Part shown: piece by piece, positions 1-7,084 of the stretch | Layout of the letters: every line of letters starts with the position of its first letter | How positions within the stretch are numbered: the stretch's first letter is position 1 | Assembly (NCBI GenBank): GCA_002245855.1 | Contig: NOUX01000002.1 | Span: forward strand, 1-64,000 | DNA: 64,000 bases | Source of the DNA: Sphingobacterium cellulitidis | GTDB taxonomy: Bacteria > Bacteroidota > Bacteroidia > Sphingobacteriales > Sphingobacteriaceae | Direction of reading: 5' to 3' | The notes under the pieces: generated by a model | The model's database searches: none | What the model was told of the DNA's origin: nothing | What the model saw: the letters and a program-made list of their open reading frames with translations, nothing else | Program-made: the position numbers and the translations under genes

Positions 1-60
1 AAAAATATGAATTAAGGAGAAGGAATAGTTAAGGATTACGAACTGGATAAAAACAAAAAA

Positions 61-85
61 CCCGCTTTAAAAGAATTAAAGCGGG
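61..85 (-). terminator. Rho-independent terminator of tRNA-Arg
   Basis: A 10-bp inverted repeat (CCCGCTTTAA / TTAAAGCGGG) with a 5-nt loop is followed, on the minus strand, by a T-rich run. It lies directly 3' of the tRNA-Arg gene. Confidence 0.8.
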
Positions 86-92
86 AATTAAG

Positions 93-166
93 TACGCCAA
101 AAGGGATTCGAACCCCTGACCGACGGTTTAGAAAACCGTTGCTCTATCCAGCTGAGCTATTGGCGC
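93..166 (-). tRNA. tRNA-Arg (anticodon TCT)
   Basis: The minus strand folds as a 74-nt cloverleaf. The acceptor stem pairs GCGCCAA with TTGGCGT (one G-U pair), followed by discriminator A. The D arm is GCTC...GAGC, the anticodon loop reads TTTCTAA with anticodon TCT, and the T arm holds GGTTCGAAT. CCA is not encoded. A consensus promoter lies upstream and a terminator downstream, so it appears to be a single-gene unit. Confidence 0.97.
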
Positions 167-180
167 TTGATTTTGTGAAG

Positions 181-211
181 CAAAAGTAGGTATTTGGTTG
201 ATAAAACCAAA
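181..211 (-). promoter_or_regulatory. Bacteroidota sigma-A promoter of tRNA-Arg
   Basis: On the minus strand, TTTG (208-211) is followed after exactly 19 nt by TACTTTTG (181-188). This fits the TTTG-N19-TANNTTTG consensus of Bacteroidota primary sigma factors. The tRNA begins 14 nt further on, which fits a short leader. Confidence 0.85.
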
Positions 212-417
212 ATAAAATATCTTTTTTTAGCACATTTATCATTAACTAATTGCGTTACAAGTACATATTTTTATTATTCAGGGGGATCTTAAAAGGGCTT
301 TTCAGGAAAAGCCAGATTCTACGGGGATAGATAAAATATTTTCCATGCTTAATAGGCTTAAAATCAGCTTAATTAGACGTTAAAGGGGATTTTATTGGGT
401 TTTATTTTCATTTTTTA

Positions 418-448
418 TTTGGAGATCAAGTCAGAATTTGTACTTTTG
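418..448 (+). promoter_or_regulatory. Bacteroidota sigma-A promoter of tRNA-Ser(TGA)
   Basis: TTTG (418-421), 19 nt, then TACTTTTG (441-448), an exact consensus match. The tRNA begins 5 nt after the -7 element, so transcription starts at or just before the mature 5' end. Confidence 0.88.
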
Positions 449-452
449 TCGC

Positions 453-540
453 GGAGAGTTGGCAGAGTGGTCGAATGCGGCGGTCTTGAAAACCGTTAAC
501 TGTCACAGGTTCGGGGGTTCGAATCCCTCACTCTCCGCCA
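453..540 (+). tRNA. tRNA-Ser (anticodon TGA)
   Basis: An 88-nt class II tRNA. The acceptor stem pairs GGAGAGT with ACTCTCC, the anticodon loop is CTTGAAA (anticodon TGA), there is a long variable arm, the T loop is GTTCGAAT, and GCCA is encoded at the 3' end. The long variable arm and anticodon identify a serine tRNA. Confidence 0.97.
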
Positions 541-548
541 AACAAATC

Positions 549-572
549 AAAGCCTCGCAATAGCGAGGCTTT
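549..572 (+). terminator. Terminator of tRNA-Ser(TGA), overlapping a longer palindrome
   Basis: The stem AAAGCCTCGC / GCGAGGCTTT has a 4-nt loop and directly follows the tRNA. Its right arm is also the start of the left arm of a second, longer hairpin (568-631), so the two structures exclude each other. Confidence 0.7.
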
Positions 573-631
573 GTTGTTTTTGAAGGATTTTGCCAAACTT
601 GTTTGAGCAAATTCTTCAAAAACAACAAAGC
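568..631. repeat. Long imperfect palindrome downstream of tRNA-Ser(TGA)
   Basis: Two arms of nearly 30 nt (568-597 and 602-631) are complementary with a few mismatches around a short centre. An outer pair, AAATCAAAGC (545-554) and GCTTTGATTT (652-661), encloses the structure. The tRNA-Ser(GCT) gene at 16775 is followed by the same architecture with different arm sequences. Function unknown; it could act as a transcript stabiliser, terminator or recombination-prone cruciform. Confidence 0.7.
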
Positions 632-733
632 ACAGTGAGCGCAGCGAACGGGCTTTGATTTGTATGAAGCCCCCCAACAAGGGATGGCTCAGGCCTAAAG
701 CGCGGGATTAGAGCGGCTGAGCCAATCCCTCAC
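615..733. repeat. Intergenic repeat, copy 1 of 2 (tandem)
   Basis: About 119 bp repeated almost identically at 739-859. It starts with TTCAAAAACAACAAA, passes through AGTGAGCGCAGCGAACGGGC, and ends in an imperfect palindrome that opens with GGGATGGCTCAGGC and closes with GGCTGAGCCAATCCC. There is no coding potential. The layout resembles the repeats at 16947, 18256 and 21060, where a similar GCGAGxGxAACGAGCG motif and GGGAT...ATCCC hairpin occur. Confidence 0.8.
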
Positions 734-738
734 CCCCC

Positions 739-859
739 TTCAAAAACAACAAAACATAGTGAGCGCAGCGAACGGGCTTTGATTTGTATGAAGCCCCCCC
801 CAACAAGGGATGGCTCAGGCCTAAAGCACGGGATTAGAGCGGCTGAGCCAATCCCTCAC
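739..859. repeat. Intergenic repeat, copy 2 of 2 (tandem)
   Basis: A near-identical copy of 615-733, separated from it by 5 nt. Differences include CATAG for CACAG, two extra C in the C run, and GCACGG for GCGCGG. The tandem arrangement with very little divergence implies a recent local duplication. The stretch 541-876 holds only these repeats and the palindrome. Confidence 0.8.
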
Positions 860-876
860 GCTCGACTAAGAATGCC

Positions 877-1506
877 TTATTCATAATCCGGAATATTCAT
901 TCCTAGAATAATATCCCTTTTAACAGTCAGCATACCAGCCTCTATTTTCGGATGCACAACCCCTGAACCACCTCTTTTCGGTAATTTATTAATAAATGCA
1001 GCCTTCAACAATGGATCATCAGCAATAAAATATTCATCCAGGTAGTATTCATTGGTTTTGGGTTCTTTGATGGTGATATGAATATGTTCAGGTTCAGAAC
1101 CATCAGGGTAAGAGGCAGGTCTAAAAGAGTAGAAAGTATACTTACCATCTTTTCCTGTTTTCACCCATCCACGAATATAACCATGACGCTTTGCCCAACC
1201 CATTTCATCCCCTCGCATTTGGTAGACTCCCTTTCTATTGGTATGGTAAATATAGATAATCACATTTTCAGCAGGAGTCTTACCATCCTTTTTATAGACG
1301 ATGCCGGTAATTTTCATCTTTGGTTCATTTCTATCGAACTCCGGAAGGGTATCCACGGATTTCAATATTTTGTCTTGGTACTCATACAATGCTTCGCAGC
1401 CTTCACATGGTCCGCCAACAATTCTTAACCCTTGACTTTTACAAGACGAATAAGTAAAGGTGAGGGTTAGGAGAATTAAAATCGAAAAACAGTTTTTTAA
1501 ATTCAT
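877..1506 (-). CDS. Intradiol ring-cleavage dioxygenase-like lipoprotein
   Basis: The protein resembles the catalytic domain of protocatechuate 3,4-dioxygenase-type enzymes, which open catechol-like rings between the two hydroxyls using non-haem Fe(III). Visible hallmarks are a beta-sandwich sequence with IYHTNRKGVYQ, then RPASYP, then an EHIHI stretch, whose Tyr and His-x-His residues are where the family places its iron ligands. I start at the second possible Met (1506) because it gives a clean lipoprotein signal with lipobox YSSC, Cys22; the upstream Met at 1545 would bury it. A CEGC pair follows the anchor. Many Bacteroidota carry such secreted intradiol-like proteins whose true substrate is unknown. 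The gene stands alone, with no catechol-pathway neighbours, so the substrate cannot be inferred. Confidence 0.8.
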   Translation of the reverse strand: MNLKNCFSILILLTLTFTYSSCKSQGLRIVGGPCEGCEALYEYQDKILKSVDTLPEFDRNEPKMKITGIVYKKDGKTPAENVIIYIYHTNRKGVYQMRGDEMGWAKRHGYIRGWVKTGKDGKYTFYSFRPASYPDGSEPEHIHITIKEPKTNEYYLDEYFIADDPLLKAAFINKLPKRGGSGVVHPKIEAGMLTVKRDIILGMNIPDYE

Positions 1507-1585
1507 ATAGCCGTATTTTAAAATGTTACGGCAAGATAAATTCAATTAGAAGACAGTAAAAATAAAATGATTTAACCCGAGGAGT

Positions 1586-2413
1586 TTAATGGTTGAACCG
1601 ATGACTAGGTTGAAAACGTTTCTTGAAATCAGCAGCATAAGTGCGACTTAACCTTAGACATTCCCCATTGGAAAGAAAAATATCATAGTCACCATTGAGC
1701 CTAGATTTTAATGAAATTACCTTTGTGATATTTATCACAGAAGATTTATGGATTCGAATAAATTGATCGCTATTTAGTTTTTCCAATAGGGATTTCAAAG
1801 TATCAGAATGGAGGTAATTTTTATCTTCAAGCTGTATACTTACATATGGACTTGCTGAAGTAATATGAAAAATTTCATCTTGTTTTATCAGAATCTTCTC
1901 CTTTCCATTATTGACCAGGAATTGCATGTTCAAATTGACTTGTAAAGACGAGACCTCTGACTCTTTTTCTACAGATTGAAATTTAATCCACAACAAATAA
2001 CCTGAATAGACCATAACTAACTTAAATAAATCGTGGGTACAGGTATAAGACAAAAACTTGTAATAACTATAATGGCTGTGATAGAAAAAATAGGAAATAA
2101 GGGAAGCAAATAATGGAAATATCAGAAGATGTACCACCGTTGCCAGAGTCGTCAAAAGACAAACGAGTTTAATAGTTTTTTGCTCTATTTTATTAAGGAC
2201 CCCTTGGAGTAAACCAATTATTGGGATAAACAACATCCAGAAGAAATTAAAAAGAAGAGCTTCAGAAAAGTAAAATTGATGTCCACTACGTTTAGACTCC
2301 AAGAAATCCTGCAAAAGTGTCAATGTCATCATTGACATGAAAATTACGATCAAGATTGGAGAGAACTTAGCAAGGTTCCAAACAGAATATCTATTTTTCA
2401 GCGAAAGGGTCAT
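1586..2413 (-). CDS. LytTR-domain membrane transcription regulator
   Basis: The N-terminal half (about residues 15-150) has four hydrophobic segments and looks like an integral membrane sensor. The C-terminal ~100 residues are a LytTR DNA-binding domain, recognisable by KILIKQDEIFHITSASPYVSIQ, LEKLNSDQFIRIHKSSVINI and the final RLSRTYAADFKKRF. LytTR proteins bind DNA through a beta-strand fold and usually act as response regulators. Here the receiver domain is replaced by membrane helices, a layout common in Bacteroidota. No histidine kinase is adjacent, so sensing is probably direct. The target genes are unknown; nothing nearby is clearly co-regulated. Confidence 0.85.
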   Translation of the reverse strand: MTLSLKNRYSVWNLAKFSPILIVIFMSMMTLTLLQDFLESKRSGHQFYFSEALLFNFFWMLFIPIIGLLQGVLNKIEQKTIKLVCLLTTLATVVHLLIFPLFASLISYFFYHSHYSYYKFLSYTCTHDLFKLVMVYSGYLLWIKFQSVEKESEVSSLQVNLNMQFLVNNGKEKILIKQDEIFHITSASPYVSIQLEDKNYLHSDTLKSLLEKLNSDQFIRIHKSSVINITKVISLKSRLNGDYDIFLSNGECLRLSRTYAADFKKRFQPSHRFNH

Positions 2414-2612
2414 GACTATTACTTTATTGAGATCATATTAAATAAGGAAATAACGCGAAGCTTAACTCTCTTAAAATGAGTCAATAATTCAGATATGAAA
2501 TTAAATATTATTTCTAAATAACTAATCAGTTTCTCAGAATATTTCATATTGACCTTGAGCTTAAATTCAAATTAAAAAAAAGAGTTTTAGTTGCAACAAA
2601 ATAACTTATCTC

Positions 2613-2770
2613 GTTAAAAAATGTTAATCCAACAAGCAATATATAAGATAGGCACATGCTTTGCGTTTTTATAGTACAAACAGAGTAAAAGAGTAAAGAG
2701 TAAATAATTTCATAATTTAGGTTAATAATTGGTTAGTAATAAAAACCTGAGCTTCCCCGGCTCAGGTTTT
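2613..2770 (+). ncRNA. Candidate small RNA, copy 1 of a paralogous pair
   Basis: Lies inside a 445-bp gene-free stretch (2414-2858). A box GTTAAAAAATGTTAATCC (2613-2630) is followed after 74 nt by a 30-nt block (2705-2734) identical to 6880-6909, and then by a strong terminator (CCTGAGC / GCTCAGG stem, 2742-2770, T run). Copy 2 at 6790-6948 has the same order and nearly the same length (159 against 158 bp), while the region between box and core has diverged. No open reading frame of note is shared. Conserved core plus intrinsic terminator plus conserved upstream box suggests an independently transcribed RNA, not a gene leader. I do not recognise the family. Confidence 0.55.
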
Positions 2771-2858
2771 TTATTATTTAATAGTTTCCGAGACGATTAT
2801 TAAATAGTCTTGCTATTAATAATTGGATGAGATTAAGTTGTTTCCTATATTTAGTGAT

Positions 2859-3722
2859 ATGAACCTACCTAAAGACAAAAAAAAATTATTAGAGGATATA
2901 TGTGCAGAATTGGAGCAGTTGGAAAACATTTCAGCCATTGTTTTAGGAGGTTCGTTTGCAACGGGTCGTGCGAATCAGGATTCAGATTTAGATATTGGAA
3001 TTTATTATCATGATAACCATCCATTTTCGATTGATGATATCCGCAATGTTGCAGAAAAATTTTCAACAATTGAAAATCCAACAGTTACTGACTTCTATCA
3101 ATGGGGACCCTGGGTCAATGGAGGAGCATGGATACATACCGAATTCGGAAAAGTCGATTTTCTGTATCGCAACATCAACCAAATCCGCAAAACCATTCAA
3201 GATGCTACTGAAGGAATATGGGAAAATCATTTTGAACAACAACCTCCTTATGGATTTTCCTCTATATTTTATTTGGCAGAAATAGAAGCCTGCCAGCCAA
3301 TTTACGATCCGCAACAGATCATCCAATATTTAAAATCATTGGTCAAAGTTTATCCGGAGAACCTCAAAAAGACGATTATCCAGGAATCCCTATGGTCCGC
3401 TGAATTCACCTTGATCAATGCCGAAGGATTCGCGAAAAACAATGATTACTTCAATTCATTCGGCTGTTTTACAAGAGCATTGAAGAACATCGTTCAAGCC
3501 TTATTTGCACTCAATGAAATCTATCCAATCACTGATAAAAAAGCTATCGAAATTCTTAGCAAAAGTTCCTATTGCCCTGTCAAGCTTGAGCAAAAAGTAA
3601 AATCAATATTAACGGCAAAGAGCACCTTATTGGAAAACTATAAATTATTGCTGTCCTTATTTGAAGAAACCGTTTCATTGGCATCAGGGTTTTATCAACC
3701 ATTATTTTCCATAAAGAAGTAG
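2859..3722 (+). CDS. Nucleotidyltransferase-domain protein
   Basis: The N-terminal domain is of the polymerase-beta / kanamycin-nucleotidyltransferase fold. VLGGSFATGRANQDSDLDIGIYY carries the GS-x(n)-SDxD metal-binding motif, and KVDFLY supplies the usual third acidic residue. Such proteins move an NMP onto a small molecule or protein; some inactivate aminoglycosides. The C-terminal part (about residue 130 onward) is helical and fits the DUF4037-like or substrate-binding part of this group. I choose ATG 2859 over an in-frame TTG at 2823, because the family starts shortly before the helix leading into the GS motif. The substrate is unknown. The gene stands alone between the sRNA-like element and the VIT gene. 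Confidence 0.75.
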   Translation: MNLPKDKKKLLEDICAELEQLENISAIVLGGSFATGRANQDSDLDIGIYYHDNHPFSIDDIRNVAEKFSTIENPTVTDFYQWGPWVNGGAWIHTEFGKVDFLYRNINQIRKTIQDATEGIWENHFEQQPPYGFSSIFYLAEIEACQPIYDPQQIIQYLKSLVKVYPENLKKTIIQESLWSAEFTLINAEGFAKNNDYFNSFGCFTRALKNIVQALFALNEIYPITDKKAIEILSKSSYCPVKLEQKVKSILTAKSTLLENYKLLLSLFEETVSLASGFYQPLFSIKK

Positions 3723-3794
3723 TAATTTGTTAAAACTGGATTGGGCAAGTATTAGGATAAAATTGCTTAAATTAATATTCATAATCCCAATCCC

Positions 3795-4496
3795 ATGACA
3801 ACGATCGACAACTACCTAGAGAACCATTACATCCATCGGAGTAACTGGTTACGTGCAGCCGTATTAGGAGCAAATGATGGAATCATTTCAGTTTCAAGTC
3901 TAGCTATTGGTATTGCTACAGCAAGTAGCTCCAGAGATCCGATATTATTGGCGACTATCGCGAGTATGGTAGCTGGGGCATTATCGATGGCGGCAGGAGA
4001 ATATGTATCCGTAAGTTCGCAGACAGATATCGAGAAAGCGGATATCAAACGTGAAAAGAAGGAATTGGATGAAATGCCAGAATTAGAACTACAGATGTTG
4101 GCAAAAATTTATGAGGAACGAGGATTAAAAAAGGAAACAGCGATGCTTGTTGCAAAGGAAATGACCGCTCATGATGCTTTAGCAGCCCATGTTAGAGATG
4201 AGTTAGGAATTACTGATATCAATCAGGCAAATCCAATCCAGGCAGCATTAGCTTCGGGAGCAGCCTTTACAGCAGGCGGATTCCTGCCCTTGCTGGTAGT
4301 TCTTTTTGCTCCCGTCGATAATATGGAATACTACCTATATGGTTTCACAATAATTTCTTTAATAATCTTAGGGGCAGTATCTGCAAAAACAGGAGGTTCC
4401 AATATGACAAAGGCGGTAATTCGAATCGTAATCTGGGGTACTATTGCCATGGTTTTATCTGCGCTGGTTGGCTATTTATTTGGAGTTTCGATATAA
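3795..4496 (+). CDS. VIT1/CCC1 family transporter
   Basis: A 233-residue inner-membrane protein of the VIT/CCC1 family, which exports or sequesters Fe2+ or Mn2+. The diagnostic start WLRAAVLGANDGIISVSSLAIGI, the AAGEYVSVSSQTD stretch and a charged cytoplasmic metal-binding segment (roughly residues 75-150, rich in Glu) are all present, followed by three C-terminal helices. Length is typical for bacterial members. No ferritin fusion is present. Metal specificity cannot be read from the sequence. It appears to be monocistronic. Confidence 0.88.
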   Translation: MTTIDNYLENHYIHRSNWLRAAVLGANDGIISVSSLAIGIATASSSRDPILLATIASMVAGALSMAAGEYVSVSSQTDIEKADIKREKKELDEMPELELQMLAKIYEERGLKKETAMLVAKEMTAHDALAAHVRDELGITDINQANPIQAALASGAAFTAGGFLPLLVVLFAPVDNMEYYLYGFTIISLIILGAVSAKTGGSNMTKAVIRIVIWGTIAMVLSALVGYLFGVSI

Positions 4497-4733
4497 GAAC
4501 TCATAGTCATCTTGAATTAACTCAGTTCATCAAATATTAATTTCAATTGCGTTTGTTGCCTTAAATATCTGGCGTTGGCTTAATTCAATTTATTATGAGG
4601 ATAAATAAATGGCCGAAATAGAGTTAACAAACAATAAAAGATGTTTTTTAGCCAAATATTGTAGCCGAAAGGCTATTGTTTTTTATTTTTCGGAAATATT
4701 AGCAACTCTTTATTTACTCATTATCTATATTTA

Positions 4734-4764
4734 TTGTTTAAACATTAAAATTGTTTAAACAATT
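4734..4764. promoter_or_regulatory. Two tandem palindromes, probable autoregulatory operator
   Basis: TTGTTTAAACAT (4734-4745, one mismatch from symmetric) and the perfect 16-bp palindrome AATTGTTTAAACAATT (4749-4764) have centres 17 bp apart. They end 23 bp before the ATG of the Crp/Fnr gene. TTGT/ACAA arms of this size suit a Crp/Fnr dimer, so autoregulation is the simplest reading. The rest of 4497-4787 shows nothing else. Confidence 0.55.
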
Positions 4765-4787
4765 GTATTTACACAACTATCTATTAA

Positions 4788-5414
4788 ATGAGTAGCAGGA
4801 AGTTTGATTTTCTCTTGGAAAAGGAGCTTAAAGCCGAGTTAGAGCAAGTGGGTTCCAAGCTTGAGTTTAAGGCGGGCGATATGATCGTGGAGCCCAATAA
4901 ATACATCAAGGTTATTCCCCTTTTGTTGAGAGGTTCAATCAAGGTTATTCGGGAAACAAGTGAAGGTAATGAGTTGATTTTATATTATATCAAATCAGGT
5001 CAGAGCTGCGCTGTTTCCTTGTCGACTTCCCTAATGAATAAACTAAGCAACATCAAGGCGATTGCTGAAGAAAAGGTAGAACTGATAGCTATTCCTGCAC
5101 CCATTTCAGTGAAATGGTATGAAAATTATCCAAGTTGGCGGATGTTTGTTCTAAGAACGATGGATAATCGTTATGAAGAAATTATCTCAGCATTAGATAG
5201 TGTTGCATTCAAAAAAGTTGATGAGCGATTAGTGGAATATTTGAAGGCAAAATCAGAAGCTGTTCAGAGTGATACACTAAATATTACCCATCAAGAAATC
5301 GCGAATGAGCTTTCTACTTCCAGGGAGGTCATTTCAAGATTGTTGAAACAATTAGAACAAAAAGGAATTTTGAAACTTTTTAGAAATAAAGTAGAAATTT
5401 TATCCTTAATGTGA
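4788..5414 (+). CDS. Crp/Fnr family transcription regulator
   Basis: A 208-residue protein with an N-terminal cyclic-nucleotide-binding-type beta-barrel (about residues 15-120, with LEFKAGDMIVEP and LLRGSIKVIRE) and a C-terminal winged helix (about 145-205) whose recognition helix reads HQEIANELSTSREVISRLLKQLEQKG. Only one cysteine (in GQSCAV) occurs in the sensor half, so an Fnr-type Fe-S cluster is unlikely. The ligand is unknown. It sits 68 bp upstream of a DUF2892 membrane gene, a frequent pairing in Bacteroidota linked to nitrosative or sulfur stress. Tandem palindromes lie upstream of its own start and a Crp-like site lies at its stop codon, so it may control both genes. Confidence 0.88.
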   Translation: MSSRKFDFLLEKELKAELEQVGSKLEFKAGDMIVEPNKYIKVIPLLLRGSIKVIRETSEGNELILYYIKSGQSCAVSLSTSLMNKLSNIKAIAEEKVELIAIPAPISVKWYENYPSWRMFVLRTMDNRYEEIISALDSVAFKKVDERLVEYLKAKSEAVQSDTLNITHQEIANELSTSREVISRLLKQLEQKGILKLFRNKVEILSLM

Positions 5415-5425
5415 TAAAAGTCACT
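5410..5425. promoter_or_regulatory. Crp-like binding site TGTGA-N6-TCACT
   Basis: TGTGATAAAAGTCACT differs from the textbook Crp half-site pair TGTGA-N6-TCACA by one base. It overlaps the stop codon of the Crp/Fnr gene and lies 57 bp upstream of the DUF2892 start, a suitable position for control of that gene. Confidence 0.35.
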
Positions 5426-5482
5426 GAAAAACAATAAAATAAAAACCATTTTTGTTTTAGTGTTCACCCTAAATCACTTGTT

Positions 5483-5698
5483 ATGAAAAAGAACATGGGA
5501 TCACAAGACAAATTAATAAGGATTATTATCGCGATAATCATTGCGATATTATATTTCACAAATGTAATTTCAGGAACATTAGCTATTGTCCTTTTAGTCG
5601 TTGCTGGGATTTTCATACTTACTAGTATCATTGGCATATGTCCTTTATACAGTATTTTGGGAATTTCAACTTGTAAAAAGAGTACGACGAACGCTTAA
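5483..5698 (+). CDS. DUF2892 (YgaP-like) small membrane protein
   Basis: 71 residues: two transmembrane helices (about 15-35 and 38-58) and a short C-terminal tail with GICPLYSILGISTCKK. This matches DUF2892, the membrane part of the E. coli rhodanese YgaP, here without the rhodanese domain. In Bacteroidota it commonly follows a Crp/Fnr gene, as here. The conserved cysteines near the end may matter for sulfur or NO chemistry, but that is inference. The gene ends in a strong terminator. Confidence 0.82.
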   Translation: MKKNMGSQDKLIRIIIAIIIAILYFTNVISGTLAIVLLVVAGIFILTSIIGICPLYSILGISTCKKSTTNA

Positions 5699-5736
5699 GA
5701 AACGAAAATCACAATAACTATTATCTTTATACCTTA

Positions 5737-5761
5737 CCCCACTTAGATCCCTTAAGTGGGG
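5737..5761 (+). terminator. Terminator after the DUF2892 gene
   Basis: The stem CCCCACTTA / TAAGTGGGG has a 7-nt loop and is followed by TTTCTTTT. Confidence 0.85.
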
Positions 5762-5857
5762 TTTCTTTTACCTATTTTCGACAAATATTTTTCATAGGGA
5801 AATAATAAACATTTTCATAGAGAATGATTATGTTTACAAACTATTTTAAAATTACGC

Positions 5858-6217
5858 ATGAAGATTATATCACACTTCCTTAACAACCAACAAGTTGCAG
5901 AAATACTTGCAGATGATTACGTCTGGCAAACAGTGGAAGATGGAACTCAAGTAATGGGTGATATCTATTATCAGGGCTACGAAAGATTAATTATTCATGA
6001 AAAGAATATACATCCCAAGTTTTTTGACTTAAGGACAAAATTAGCGGGTGAGATATTACAAAAATTTTCAACCTATCGTGTCCGACTTGCAATTGTTGGA
6101 AATTTCAGCAAATATGATTGCAATCATTTAAAGGAATTCATTTTCGAAAGTAATAAAGGTAAACTCGTAAATTTTGTCGATTCCGTAGAGATTGCTAAAT
6201 CCAAGCTTTCAACTTAA
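5858..6217 (+). CDS. DUF4180 domain protein
   Basis: A 119-residue cytosolic protein spanning the whole DUF4180 family (SpoIIAA-like fold group). Recognised from the pattern of a short N-terminal strand, DYVWQTVEDGTQVMGDIYYQGYERLIIHEKNIHPKFFDLRTKLAGEILQKFSTYRVRLAIVG and a final FESNKGKLVNFVDSVEIAKSKL. Biochemical function is unknown. It is monocistronic, with AT-rich DNA on both sides. Confidence 0.8.
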   Translation: MKIISHFLNNQQVAEILADDYVWQTVEDGTQVMGDIYYQGYERLIIHEKNIHPKFFDLRTKLAGEILQKFSTYRVRLAIVGNFSKYDCNHLKEFIFESNKGKLVNFVDSVEIAKSKLST

Positions 6218-6333
6218 CTTATCGCTAAATTTCCCTTGGAATTTCAAGACTAAAAAATAAATCAGATTAATTTTCTTGATCGACAATATTTCCATTCATT
6301 TTGAATTACATTTGTTAAAAATTATGAAAAGAA

Positions 6334-6744
6334 ATGAATGCAGTAATTAGAAATGTACTAGCTGTAGTACTTGGGATTGTTGTGGGTAGTATGGTCAATA
6401 TGGCATTGGTTACCATTGGCCCGATGGTTATTCCTCCACCAGAAGGAATTGATGCCAGCACAGCGGAAGGATTAAAAGCAGGAATGCATTTATTTGAACC
6501 CAAACATTTTGTTTTTCCATTTTTGGCTCATGCCTTGGGCACCTTTGTAGGAGCTTTAGTAGCAGCTTGGATTGCTGCAAGCAAGAAGTTTACCTTTGCC
6601 ATGGTTATAGCGGTATTCTTTTTCCTAGGTGGATTAGCTTCTATTATTATGCTGCCCTCTCCTATCTGGTTTACCTTTGTGGACCTAGTGTTCGCATATT
6701 TTCCTATGGCATATTTTGCAAAAAATATTGTTTCACGAGATTAA
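6334..6744 (+). CDS. Small four-helix membrane protein, unknown function
   Basis: 136 residues with four predicted transmembrane helices (about 5-30, 55-78, 85-103, 108-128). The loop GPMVIPPPEGIDASTAEGLKAGMHLFEPKHFVFPFLAHALGTFVGAL is typical of a conserved Bacteroidota hypothetical family annotated only as membrane protein. No catalytic residues stand out. The ATG at 6334 fits the start of the first helix. Confidence 0.65.
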   Translation: MNAVIRNVLAVVLGIVVGSMVNMALVTIGPMVIPPPEGIDASTAEGLKAGMHLFEPKHFVFPFLAHALGTFVGALVAAWIAASKKFTFAMVIAVFFFLGGLASIIMLPSPIWFTFVDLVFAYFPMAYFAKNIVSRD

Positions 6745-6789
6745 AATATTAGAAATCCAGTTATTCTTATTGAAGCACACTAATTCTTT

Positions 6790-6948
6790 GTTAAAAGATG
6801 TTAATCCTCGAATTCATTGACACGAATTACCATTTGAGGACGTTATAATATCAAAGAAAAGCAAAAGAGTAAAAAAGAGTAATTTCATAATTTAGGTTAA
6901 TAATTGGTTTGGTAAAATCCTGAGCTTCCCCAGCTCAGGATTTTTTTT
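6790..6948 (+). ncRNA. Candidate small RNA, copy 2 of a paralogous pair
   Basis: Second copy of the element at 2613-2770, within a gene-free stretch (6745-7084). The box GTTAAAAGATGTTAATCC (6790-6807, one change from copy 1) is followed after 72 nt by a 30-nt core (6880-6909) identical to copy 1, then a terminator (stem AAATCCTGAGC / GCTCAGGATTT, 6915-6948, eight T). The stem keeps pairing although its lower part differs from copy 1 (an extra T-A pair), which suggests selection on structure. The region between box and core has otherwise diverged, apart from an AAAAGAGTAAA stretch just before the core. Confidence 0.55.
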
Positions 6949-7084
6949 GTAATACATTTTCACCTCCATACAAGTCGTTAAAAAACCTTAAAAACTTCCC
7001 TTTGGCATGGTAAATGCAATATTCTTAAATGTAACATCGTTATTACAATAGATTTATTAAACATAAAACATAAAAACTACTAAT

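Noticed and set aside
2651..2664. GGCACATGCTTTGC, a match to the sigma-54 form GG-N10-GC, upstream of sRNA-like copy 1
   Set aside because: Copy 2 has no counterpart at the same place, and no enhancer-binding protein gene is near; single chance matches of this size are expected.
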